From Fragilaria radians (lineage: Eukaryota > Bacillariophyta > Fragilariophyceae > Fragilariales > Fragilariaceae), in assembly GCA_900642245.1 (NCBI GenBank), contig CAAAJI010000027.1, positions 126,843 through 190,842 of the forward strand: a stretch of DNA of 64,000 nucleotides. Direction: 5' to 3'. Positions 46,318-57,430 of the stretch are shown piece by piece. Under the pieces are notes generated by a model. That model was not told where the DNA came from and did not search any database. It worked only from the letters and a program-made list of their open reading frames with translations. Position 1 is the first letter of the stretch. Each line of letters opens with the position of its first letter. A program made the position numbers and the translations under genes.

Positions 46318-46468
46318 GAGCTGTCAAATGATATATGACATGCCGGCATAGCCGGGAGAAAATAGATAAATTAGTCAGTCAACTACAATGAGAAAAACAC
46401 AAATAGGTTTCATAATTTCCTTAAGATAGGACGTAATTTTTCTACCTCAATTCTCACATAGAGCAAAG
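46318..46468 (-). repeat. Dispersed repeat, copy 3 (inverted, shorter)
   Basis: Reverse-orientation relative of 15538-15790 and 17308-17562. It contains TGACATGCCGGCATAGCCGG (the palindromic core) and ends CTCAATTCTCACATAGAGCA. The middle portion differs from the other copies, having an alternative sequence between the TGACTAATTT block and the ACGTCCTA block. Confidence 0.75.
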
Positions 46469-47484
46469 ACTATAGCTTAAGAAGCTTTATTCCCTGCAGC
46501 TATATTTAAATTGCAATAATCTTCTTCCTTTGATGTCCTTTTTGTAATTTCATTTGAACCCAAGTAGACCATTTCATATTGATCTGCCAGGGAATGCTCC
46601 ATGCATTTGGACTATCTCTGATTACAGATTCGAAGAAAGCATTGAAGAAACTCATGAACAATGAAACAATCACTACGAAAGAGATTATTGTATGATCATG
46701 AAAAATGAGCGCAAAAAGGAAACTTCTTGGAAACCTAAACCTTTAATTGATATTTACATTTAATTTCCAGGGAAAAGAATGAAGGCGGCCTAAATGAAGC
46801 ATTTTGTCAAAAGGTGATCTACTTGTTCAGTATTCCACAAATTCTTAGATTCATTATTAACTATTTCGGAGTCATTTATTGAATATTTCTCTTAAATGCG
46901 GTGCGTTGTTTGGCTTCAACAGCAATCACGTATAGGATACGACTTTCATCTTATTGCAGAATACACTCGTAAAAGAAACTGGTTAGTGTTTATGTTAAGA
47001 TTAATTTTCAGCGAAAGTACCCTCACTATTCATAAACTATAGATATTCCTTCAAATGATTCGCATTAGTAGCCAGCTTTTAAAATCTTACCTTTTCTGTT
47101 CGCTAGAATGGTTCGTTGCAAAAGATAACATTGATTTTGATTGGTTAATTGCGATGTCATATGAGAATCTCAGAAAAAAAAAAGTTCCATTTGAGACGCA
47201 ACCAGTAAAGAAAGTATCGCTACTGACTGACAAGATTAAATTACACTTGACATCATACCTTGAATCAAAAAATTGAAGATATCCTATGGAATCCTATGGA
47301 ATGCATTCTGTACCGTCTGTAAGGTTTTCGAACCAGCAAATACGGATCCTGACGTATACATGGATTTATACCGAAGAAACGTACACTCCGAGGACTCAGA
47401 GGACACAGCCCTTTTATCAGAATTCCTCAACGTTTTTAGTACTCCACTCCAGTGCAGCATAATCTTCCTACACTGAAAATCAAG
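46469..47484. other. Intergenic stretch upstream of the CBS-pair gene
   Basis: Two overlapping-type short plus-strand frames (47055-47276 and 47273-47476) show no motif. The likely promoter of the following gene lies near its right edge. Confidence 0.35.
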
Positions 47485-48120
47485 ATGTTATCCCGTGCTG
47501 CAGTGTTTTCAACGAGACGTGTTACTGTCAGCGCTCCTATCTGTCGCCATTTTGGTGACAAAGGAATGACTGCCTTTGATGCCCTCTCTCGCTCCGGATA
47601 CAACTCTATCGACTACACCATCAAGGACGATGCCACTGTTTACGACGCTGTTCATAAATTCGCTGCCTATAACATTGGTTGCCTGGTGACAGTTGATAAC
47701 AGTAAGTTATTATAAATTTGTCTGTAAGCGTCGAATGTGATTCATGTGGATATTATTCTCATCCTTTGGTTTGGTTTCCTCATTATAGGCGGCAACATGA
47801 CTGGCATCGTTTCAGAAAGAGACTACATTGGCAAAGTTGCCTTGCTCGGAAGAACTTCCAAGGAAACTCTTGTCAAGGAGATCTCCACTAAAAAGGGAAA
47901 CCTTGTCACAGCAACAGTAGACGAGCCTGTTGATGCATGCATGACTAAAATGCTCAACAGGGATATTCGTCATCTTCCATTACTGTCGTTGGATGGAAAT
48001 GTGGTTGGAATGATATCTATTAAGGATTTGGTTAAGACCGTCGTTACTGAAAAGGAGCGCACAATTCGAGTTCTATCCGACTTTGCCTTGGGAAAAGGTG
48101 GAAATTTTGGAAGTGATTAG
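47485..48120 (+). CDS. Mitochondrial CBS-pair protein (CBSX3-like), two exons
   Basis: Exons 47485-47701 and 47789-48120 (GTAAGT...ATTATAG, phase 1), 182 residues. The start is the internal ATG with MLSRAAVFSTRRVTVSAP, an Arg/Ser-rich amphipathic mitochondrial presequence; the frame upstream to 47452 is probably untranslated. Two CBS motifs follow: residues about 45-100 (TVYDAVHKFAAYNIGCLVTV, then GNMTGIVSERDYI) and about 110-168 (VTATVDEPVDACMTKM, RDIRHLPLLSLDGNVVGMIS). There is no catalytic domain. The layout equals plant CBSX3, which binds adenosine nucleotides and regulates mitochondrial thioredoxin-o. The splice is supported by continuity of the first CBS motif (VTVDNS|GNMTGIV). Confidence 0.9.
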
Positions 48121-50838
48121 AATTCAACGTCGGATTGGAACGAATCCTCAACAGTATATAAGTAAATTGATTTGAGAACATGTCGAATTCGTAGCATCTT
48201 GCCTATATAGTATTCTTTGTGATTAATTTCTTCTCTTAATTCAGAGTCCTGGAGGAAACTACAAAGTTGAATGCCTAGGGAGTGTACCAGGTTGTGGGTA
48301 ACACTGCCACAAGTGTCGTAGCACACGAGGTCCCAGTTGCAAAACGCAATATTCTTGTTTGGTTTTGTCACAAAAGATACTTTTTGATTCTCTTTCTTAA
48401 CAGCATGCCTGAATTCTTTAGCTTCAACACTTTATCTTCCGAAAGGAAAGTTCGTTAACATGACTTTGCAATTACTATTGAACAAAGTTGTCCACTCAAT
48501 ATAGACTTGGATACTCTGATTGTTAAGGCATTTTTGCCATTGTTTCCTTTTTGTCTTTCTTTTAAAAGTGTATATATGGTATCAGATACGCCCCATTACT
48601 ATTTAAATTGTATCCCGGATTGTAAGGCAGTATTCATAGAAGAACAAGTGCCATTGCTTAATTCCGTGGTAAAACATCTCTAATTTTTAGCGTTTTGGGA
48701 TGTTAAGTACGGCATATGTAACTGTACGTATTGCAATATTGGCAACTTCATGTTGAAATCAAGCATTGTAAACTTATTTCATTATACCATAATTCAATTT
48801 CATGAACACTTCTTAAAACACATACACCTCTTTCTATACAAAGATCATAAATTGAAGTCTCCTATTAGGCCAATCAATTCCGTTTTATTCACATTAAGAT
48901 GGTGTGCTTTTTATATTGTATTCTTTTCAGAACAGTTCTTTTTTTGAAATCTGGTGTTTCCCTCAAATAATTGTTTCTTCTCAATTTGTGTCTCATGATT
49001 CTAGCAGTTGTATCAAGTATTTCGAAGTGACTCCATTATTTAAGAGGCTGATGCCACTTAATGCAGAGTGTTCTTACTTTCTCGACCTTTCACTATCCTA
49101 AACCCATTTAAAGGCTTTTGAGATGAACATGGGATGATCACGTTTTCAACCCAATGGACAGGCCTATCATGATGTTGAACGTAAATTCGTTATTTTAAGC
49201 GTGAAGTCACTCCATTTACGAGGAAGTAAAGCTTCTATGTGCTATGGCAAATTGAGAACAAAGTTCTAATATTGCGGATAGAATATGTTAGCGCTTACCT
49301 TAGTTTAGTACTAATTTGGAGCATATTTCTTTGAATATACAATTTTATCTGTTGTCGGAACAGTAAATAATTGCAGCATCAAGGATTGGATTAACGAAAC
49401 TTCACACACTCTTCTTTAAGTTGGGATTCCAAGAAGTGGAACAATGACTGCTGTTATTTATATTTACAAAACAAGTTTAACCATCTTGGAAATCGGCATG
49501 GATATCGTGAGTGATGTTCCACATCAGGAATACTCCTTACGAAGTTTACAGCCACAATTTTACATGTTCAGTGACATGGACATACCGCAAATGAATGAAA
49601 CAATAGATATTAAACTTTATGAGAGATAAATAATTATAGTATTACTCAATCTGTAAATAGCTGGATGCAAGTATGGGCGTATTGGTGCTTGAGATATCCC
49701 TTATTGATAGTACAAGTCAATGAATTCAATAAGGACATTCCATGTTTTTACCCATCTATACATGCACAATAATGGTTTAATCGGCCTTTGGATTCTCCAA
49801 GGTGGACGACAATAAACGATAACTCGTTAGCCAGATTATGCGATGATTCGTAATTTTCAGAAAGAGAAGCAATATGAAATGACACCCATGAGCAGTGTCA
49901 TAATTCAGGCAGGGATATAGTTCAATTCCTAATAAGATTTGAGTACAAGATCCAATAATAGAAATTGCTTAAATATGGTTATGATTTCTCAATATATTCA
50001 CTTAACAAACAGTCAATAGCCAGTAGTACCAGTGACCAAACACAAGTTGATAGGTGGATCCCTGAATTTTGTGACCTGTGCTTCTGATAGTCCAAATTTG
50101 TTTGAAATCAAATTTCAATTTGTCCTAATTATCAAGGCTAAAACAATGGGGAAAAGAGTAGCGTGTCCAGCTGGATATTATGAAGCAAATCTTTGATCAA
50201 AATAGTGGAGTGGCAATGAGAATCCAAACCAACTTGTAGCTGGAATTGTCATAATGAGTGCAAGCAGAGAGAGGTTTCTTCTAGATGGAGTTTGTATACA
50301 ATACTTTCCTATACAATTTCTGAACCCAACTAAGTATTAGATGAATAGAAACAAAGTTGATATTGTTTATTAAATTTGGGTATGATAAAGTCCCTCAGTT
50401 CTAATACGTCATATTTTCAAAAAGGCCTATTGATGGTCTGGAAACCATTCAAACTTGACTTTGCTTGTCATTATAGAAGTTAAAGGGTTAAGATGCGTAT
50501 TTTGCATATTTCAATTCCCCCATAGAAGCATTGCTATAAATAATTCATTCAACTTCTATTGGAGGATGTGTGACAGTTTTTAATTCTAGATTGAATTGCT
50601 GTTGCAAATGCTAGACAGTGGATTGCCTTTGCTAAGTCAGGAAAGCTTTGATTTGTGAATTCCCTTATTTGCATTATTCCATAAAGTTGTCCTAGTACAT
50701 TGGCTTCTTTGGTTCGTTGTCTCTTCTGTAAGGTCATCAAAATCAGGATATGTTTCCTTTTGTTTGTAGATATTGTATTAGCGTGATAGTGTACTACAGT
50801 AAGAGCTATTTCTACTGTAGGATAACAACATCAACAAA
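48121..50838. other. Intergenic stretch without a recognised gene
   Basis: Only short frames (up to 65 codons) on both strands, none with motifs or splice structure. I see no repeat. Confidence 0.4.
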
Positions 50839-51705
50839 ATGATAAGATTCTATTTTGTCTACACATTGACATTTTGGTTCATCCGACTCTCAAGTGTCTC
50901 CTCATGGAACATTCCAATTTCAGACGGATTAAGGACGCGACGTATACCCTGGACCTCTCTGAATAATAACCATGTTCGTTACTTCGATCAAATTGTAGCC
51001 CCTGATGGATCCAGTATGGATATTATATCACGACTGGTTCCTTTGAAAGATGATTGGTCCGTTGTTATCTGGGAGAAACGCGATCTCGCTGATACAATCG
51101 ATTATTACTGGAGCACACAAACTCGAGCTATGAAAGGTTTGGATCCCTTTGGTCTTGTCAATTGGCCAGGCTCCGTAGTAGCAGCTCATGAGTTACTGTC
51201 ATATAAGGAGCATATTTGCAATGCAACTGTGCTTATTCTAGGTGCGGGGACTGGAGTAGAAGCCCAAGCGGCTGCAATGTTAGGAGCTAAGAAAGTAATC
51301 GCTACAGATTATAATCCGACTACGTTGACGTTACTAGAATATGCAGTCAACCATGCGAATCTTGGACATGTCATCACATCCAGAATTTTCGATTTATTCA
51401 GCAGCGATCCGCTTCCTGACTGTGATATATTGGTAGCATCCGACCTCATGTATTCGGAACGTCTGGCGACTATCGTGTCCAATCGAATCCAGGAGGCTAG
51501 ACAACGGAAAGTACCAATTAAGATCTTAGTTTCTGATTCCCAACGATTTGTGGACTTCCTTCCTAGATTGAGAGCTCAACTTGGAGATGACTCCCTACAA
51601 TGGGAAGAGAGATATTTGGAATCATTCACAGGGTCTGGGGTAATGATCGATGAAGATCAAACTTATGAAGCGAAGACTCGAATCCTTGCAATTGGATGGA
51701 ATTAA
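50839..51705 (+). CDS. Class I methyltransferase (MTF16/METTL21-like) with plastid-type leader
   Basis: Single exon, 288 residues. The N-terminus (FYFVYTLTFWFIRLSSVSS-W) is a signal peptide with Trp at the cleavage point, an accepted variant of the diatom ASAF motif, so plastid or secretory localisation is likely. The fold follows the MTF16 group: GLVNWPGSVVAAHEL (105-119), motif I VLILGAGTG (131-139), VIATDYNP (153-160, acidic residue binding SAM ribose), DILVASDLMY (near 195-204, the D-x-x-Y post-IV signature), and a tail in ILAIGWN. Family members methylate lysines of proteins such as elongation factors, chaperones or the electron-transfer flavoprotein. The substrate is unknown; plastid targeting would make it unusual within the family. 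Confidence 0.8.
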   Translation: MIRFYFVYTLTFWFIRLSSVSSWNIPISDGLRTRRIPWTSLNNNHVRYFDQIVAPDGSSMDIISRLVPLKDDWSVVIWEKRDLADTIDYYWSTQTRAMKGLDPFGLVNWPGSVVAAHELLSYKEHICNATVLILGAGTGVEAQAAAMLGAKKVIATDYNPTTLTLLEYAVNHANLGHVITSRIFDLFSSDPLPDCDILVASDLMYSERLATIVSNRIQEARQRKVPIKILVSDSQRFVDFLPRLRAQLGDDSLQWEERYLESFTGSGVMIDEDQTYEAKTRILAIGWN

Positions 51706-51949
51706 TTCTCTCAAGGAATACCAGAACGAGGCTTTGCATTTGAAGGTATTGAATCTGTTGTACACCTACCAAAAAGATGAAAAACCTAACTCTCAATCAT
51801 TGACAGGAAAATCAAATTCATATAGATTTGGAGCATGATCGTGGTGTTTGACGTAAGGTTATTCAATTTTTAGAATCAAAAGTCGATCACTTGATACTAC
51901 GGTAGGATTTCTTTTTATTAGCAGCATTACTCAAACTTCCATTGATTGC
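51706..51949. other. Short intergenic stretch between convergent genes
   Basis: No gene seen. It leads into the tandem duplication at the PDS5 3' end. Confidence 0.4.
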
Positions 51950-52150
51950 CATGTATGAGGACTAAAGTTTCAAAGAACAATAGAAAATAGATTTTTGAAA
52001 TGGCTTGAAGCCTTTTTTTAGAATTCAAGTTGGTGTTCCATTTTGATTGTAATGTGTGGGGATTAAAGTTTCAAAGAAAAGTAAAAAATAGATTATTTTG
52101 AAACGGCTTTACGCTTTTTTCCAGAAGTAATGTTGGTGTTCCGTTTTGAT
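51950..52150 (-). repeat. Tandem duplication at the 3' end of PDS5
   Basis: Two copies of about 101 bp (51950-52050 and 52051-52150), aligned by TAAAGTTTCAAAGAA, by TTTGAAA.GGCTT and by TTGGTGTTCC.TTTTGATT. The right-hand copy is the real end of the minus-strand gene (last 18 or so codons, stop, start of the 3' UTR). The left-hand copy keeps a readable relative of the tail (SK.NTN...KKR..A.SK) but has lost the stop and has indels. Confidence 0.85.
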
Positions 52151-55100
52151 TTAACCTTGACAGATTTTTTACTTGTCTCACTTATCTGCGACTCATCAAT
52201 GAAATCAAATTCGTTTTCATCTCGACGTCTCTTTCGTTTCGGCTGACTTCGTGCTTTGTTGCTACTAACGCTAGAGTCCATGGAACTTTGTGAAAGTCCC
52301 ACTTTGATTTTTACTGGTACTGGCTTCTTCTTTTGATGCATCTCCCTATGGCCTAATTTCTTGGATCGCGACTGCTGGGTGCTGTTGGGGGAATCAATGT
52401 TTTCCGCTGAGGACTGGGTATTGGAGATAGCTGCTATGTCTGCTGCAACATCTTGACCTATGCTCCTAGTGTTGATAACCTTTCCCGAGACTGATTTTGA
52501 CAAACCATGAGAAGATTTGTCTTGCTTTCGTGAATCCATTACCCTTCTAGATTTTCGACGTTTGCCCTCCGCATCGTTGTTTGAGACACTGTTTGAATCA
52601 GCATAACTTGGTGTAGGCGAAGCTTGAATGGGGGACATACCATCGAAATGGGAAGGCGACTCTCCTTGAATCGAAAATGTGGGATACTCAATTTCAGGTG
52701 AAAATGTTACTCTTGATTTTAGAACGTTCTGGCGAACACCATGACTTGGAGATGTATTGGAGTCTTGTGAGGCCAGAATTGTTATGGTGTCTGTGTTTGT
52801 GCTTTCAATAGAATCGCGATTAGGTGTCTCCCTCCGCTTATACAAACGTCTACTCGCTCCGTCTTCTAAAGAGCTTTGCGTCTCAACGGAGTCCCGAGGT
52901 ACCGTTGTCGTACGCGAATTTGAACTTGAACTATTTAGCGATGCGTTTCGCTGAGCTTTAGAAGCGATAGAGATAGTATCGTCCTCAACGACGTCCGAAT
53001 CATGAGCTTTAAGTCGATCAGAACGCCTCCTTCCCTTAGAATTTTCTAATTTGGAGTCATCGCGTTTATCATTACCTCTCTTGTGTGAATTTGGCTCGTT
53101 GTCGCTGGTTTTCTGTTTTTGAATTGGAGATAACTTTTTGATTTCTTCTACATTGTTCACCGACAGAGGTCTCTTTACTTTTTGAAAGATTGAAATCGGT
53201 ACTTCTATTTGTCCTGGATAAGGCGCTAAATTGATATCTTTCTTTACAAAGGAAAGAAGAACTTCTCTAGCTGCAGCGCAAACAGTTTTCATTTTTGCCA
53301 TAAGAAGTGCCGCCGTCTTCCGCTCAAAAGTGCTGGACACAGGATGATGGGCGTCACTGCCAACACTTCCTGGTGAAGAAATTTCAGAGTACATGGATGA
53401 TATGTGAGAATCTCTTGGTTGGAATTGGTTTCCAATTATTTCAGTCATACGCATGAGAAATGTAATATTATCTGCGCCGTCTCCAAGACTCAATACAAGG
53501 GGCTCAAATAGCCATTTCAAACGCTTTCTAAGCATTTTTTGGTGAGCGGAATCATCATTAGGATCAATCTCATCATCGCTCAAATCGGCTTGAACTAGCT
53601 GTGAAGATCCAGATATTCCCACCACAATCCCACCAGCTGACGGGGTTTCTTGACGTAGAGACAAAAGGTGAATCGCATAAGGTACACTGTACTCGGGCAT
53701 GATCCTTTTCTTCAAAACACGATCAAAATTTATCTCTGCTTGTTGACCTACGGCTCTACATCGATGTAATGTAGCTTCTGTCGTTTGACGTAAGGCAATT
53801 ACGCACATCTTGGCAGCGGCTTTTATTGCATGACATGCCTTTCCTACATTGGCGGCATTACCGTTAGCAACGGCATGGCTTTCACCATCTACGCAGAACA
53901 CAACCATTGCGACGAAGCGCAGATTGGCAGGTTGCGGTGGGCCTCCAAAGGAGTATGGGCCAGCACCTGTTAACATCAATCCCAATTCAGCCATTATCTT
54001 CTCACGCACTCTCTTTTCGTCGTCGAGAAGGCTTGCACTTAATATATGCCACATCTTTAGATTCAAGTATTTGTCGACAAGATTGAGTCGAGTATCACAC
54101 AATCGAAACATTTGAATTGAAACGCACTCCCTTATAGCGGCACGATCTTGTCGAGAACGACAATCGGGTCTATCCAAACTACATGGCGGAAGCCCGTTAT
54201 CTTCCAGAATTTGATTAAAGATATTAAACACGTTTGTCACGTGTTTTGAACACAGATCTTCTAGACAAACCTTTTGCACGTTCTTGGCGATTAAAACAGA
54301 GCGAATGTGTGCCGACAAAAACTCGATAGAAGCACATACTAGTCGGCAGGTTTTAGAAAGATTTTCGTCGTCGAAGATCTGCTTATTCCCAGGACTTTGA
54401 TTCTGACGACGTTTTCTTTCGGAGTGCAAAATAGTATCTTTTTCTTGGTGGTCAATATCTTGTTCTTCCTCTTCCCCACCCTTCTTTTTCTCATGTCGCT
54501 TTCCCAGAAGAATGGTTTCGAGAGCAAAATGTAGAGCTTTGGCACCTTTCTCTGAAGGCTCAAATAATGAAGGCATAGATTCTACCAGAGTCGTCAGGGC
54601 GGCAAGGGCACCGACCGTTTGAGTATTGGACGCGTCATTGCTTAGGACTGAGGGAGACAACAAGGCGTTTAGTAAAGGCGTAAAAGCCTTTTTTTGCTTT
54701 TTCTCGTCCCCATTCTTATCCACCAAAAGGGCAACGATAGTTTGTACGGCATTACGAGCCTGCTCGGCATTTCCACCGCGAGTGCATTGATCTAAAAGCA
54801 GCCCAAACAATTCATTATCGATTTCTCCGTTTTGATTTGCTTGACCTGCAGCTGACGCAACTATAGAGCCAATTGTTGTCACAATTTCAAGTTGATTCGC
54901 TTGAGATTTCCTTTTAGCATTCGTGATTCCTCTACATTCAGTGAACAGCTCCAATAAGTTTCCAAAGTCTTCTTTTCTGGAGCATATCGACGGGAAAAAG
55001 TCAATTGCAGTCTTTATGCATGCCAGGAAAATACTGCAACCTTTATAATCATCCTCCGCCAAACACTCTTGAGCCAAGAGAATGACATGATGAATGTTCT

Positions 55101-57430
55101 CTATATTGACAAAATTTCCCATTGCCGTACGACGTGCAATTGCTCGGATAAAGTTCATCGCAGGATCACCAAGAGATTTTGTTCGCTTTGGAAGTTCATC
55201 TAAAGCCCGCTTTCGAGCTGCCAATGAATGGGTCGCATTGGCGATTGTGGCAAGAATTTTAAAAATGTGATTGTCTCTCGCAGTGTGAATTTTATCAAGA
55301 ATCTGGGCTTCGTTCTCCTCGTTAAGTATACCTATCATTCCAGATAAGTGCTCAAGGAGCTCCATAGCATGCGCGTCAGCAGTCAGACTTTCTTCAGTAT
55401 CAGGCTTATATTTCCGAACGGATGCTCGAGCATCGAGATATTTTTTCAGTGCAACTTGTAATGCCGCTCGTTGAGAAAAAAGCTTTGTCATCCAAACATA
55501 GGCATTCGAAGACTGACCGATGGAATCCATGATGATCGCAAGACCTACTGCACTGCTTGTTCCAGTGAGAGTATCACGTCCTAAGAATACCTCATCAACT
55601 ATTTGAATGACTCGACTTTGTAAATCAAAGTCGTCTCGAAGACAAGCACACTCGAAAATTTTTGCAGCAATCCATTCGAATTTTTCATCCAGCATCGAAT
55701 CACCCTTGTGAAGTGCATCCATAACTATTTCAATGGCACAGTCGTCTCCTCCGCTTTCTACATGTTTCAATCTCGGAAAGATGTAATGTTTATGATAGAT
55801 TTGTGCTAGACCTGTGAGGGCATCTTTGCGCTCAGTTTTATTTTTTGACGATACACGATCTCCGACAGTTAGGAGTAAAGTAGACGCCACGAGACTTGGA
55901 GACTTGTAAGCCAAATCACAAATTTGGTGAATCGCCTCAATACGAATACTCGCATCAGGATCTGCAGAAATCATGCTTTGGAGCGCCGTTGTAGTTTCTT
56001 CCATAAGATCAGTTTTCATATTGGATAATATTGAAACGAGGTACTTTACCATAGTGCTCCGAACTTTGTTGCTTACATCCACATGTCTTTTTAACCATTC
56101 GCGAAAACAAGGACCAAATTGGCTTCCAATTTTTGAGTTAGGTGTGAAGAATAGCTTACCCAAGAGCTTGACTACCTTAACCCGTACGTCTTCTTCTGGT
56201 GCTGTGAGGGAAGAGGCAACAGTTCCAATGACTGTGTTAGGATTTGAGGCGCAACCTTATTAAGCTCGTAGATGGTTGACCAGATATTGGGAGAAGTTTC
56301 ATCAGTTGATATGCTGCTCTGCTCTACAATATTAGCATCGCCATTCCAAAGACCGTTAAGAAAGGAGGATATTGGTGACGCAACTTTTTCACCTACTTTT
56401 CGAATCGCATTTGCTGCCACCAGGTATGACGGATTTGTCTGCTGAATTTGGTCGGGAGGTAAAGTTTCTGCCGATACCTTTGCAGGATTCTTTTGAGTGT
56501 AACGTTTGGCAGCCGCTTCGACCGCAGCAGGGTTTGTAACCATTATGAATGGTCCAGCAGCTAGGTGAGCTAGGACCTCATCTAAAATTGTGGTAGGAAT
56601 AGCAGCATCAAATTCATCCAGGATTGAGGCCACTGCAGACGCTGCATGACTTCCCACTTCTTGAGGATGATCAATATGTACCACTGACAATAAAGTATGA
56701 GTTAATTCTTGTAATAAATCTAATGCTTCGTGATTATCCTCCATCGTTCGACAGAGTTCAACAAGAACAAGACCAAATCGAAGAGTGGCCAGCTGTTCCA
56801 AAAGGTGATAGTAGTGAAGGTAATTTGGATCCTTTGGTGATGTGCAGTGAGCTAAATTTCCCAGCTGCCTTATCATCTGAACAAAAAACAAAATGGTTTC
56901 TTCTTCGTCAAAGGGAGGTTCTGGGGCATACTATATATATGACAATGGCAATATCAGATTTCTTTCGCACTAGTGAAAAACGAAGACGCCTTTTATTTTA
57001 AGTTCAACTCACCACGTAAAAGATTTCAACACAGGCTAGCACAGTATACAGACGAATCTCCTTGTCTTTGTGTTCCAAATACTTTTTGGTGGCCAATATC
57101 CTCGCCAAGCCGTCTAATCCAGGATAATCCTCGTGCTCAAGATCTTCTTCCTCTCGCAATGTCTGAACTACAGTACGAAGGCGACGTAATAAATCATTCT
57201 GATAGAGGATTGAAGTAAGCATTAGGCTAATCGAATTTTTCGAGAGAATCAATACAATTGTATACAGTACACTTGACCTGCACATCTGGGACCTATGAAA
57301 CTTTCACAGTTCATTACAAAAATAATCTGCCAGATATACCTACCTTATTCGAATGCTTCTCCAAATATTGACTGGTCAAAATTCGAACTGGAGTAAGGTC
57401 CGTTGATATTGATTTTGTTGCGTCTTTCAT
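52093..57430 (-). CDS. PDS5: PDS5 sister-chromatid cohesion factor, three exons, frame broken by an extra AC
   Basis: Exons 57430-57344 (29 codons), 57198-57013 (62) and 56930-52093, introns GTAGGT...ATCAG and GTGAGT...ATATAG. N-terminal PDS5 order is clear: NDLLRRLRTVVQTL, LATKKYLEHKDKEIRLYTVLA, then across the second splice YAPEPPFDEEETI and FFVQMIRQLGNLAH, LHYYHLLEQLATLR. The rest is HEAT repeats (LLGKLFF..., LDERWR-type sites, DEKRVREKIMAEL), ending in a 350-residue basic Ser-rich tail with KRKRRRDENE. About 1702 residues if the frame is bridged. PDS5 binds cohesin and controls its loading, release and acetylation. At about 56233-56237 the upstream frame (NKVAPQIL) must pass to another frame (TVIGTVASSL): removing one AC from ACAC restores an uninterrupted alignment. 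The open part downstream alone covers 52093-56163. Confidence 0.85.

Noticed and set aside
56215..56260. PDS5 frame break explained by an intron ending CCTAACACAG
   Set aside because: A branch-like CTAAC and acceptor exist, but any plausible donor upstream would remove conserved PDS5 residues (IYELNKVAPQIL), whereas deleting one AC gives a gapless family match.
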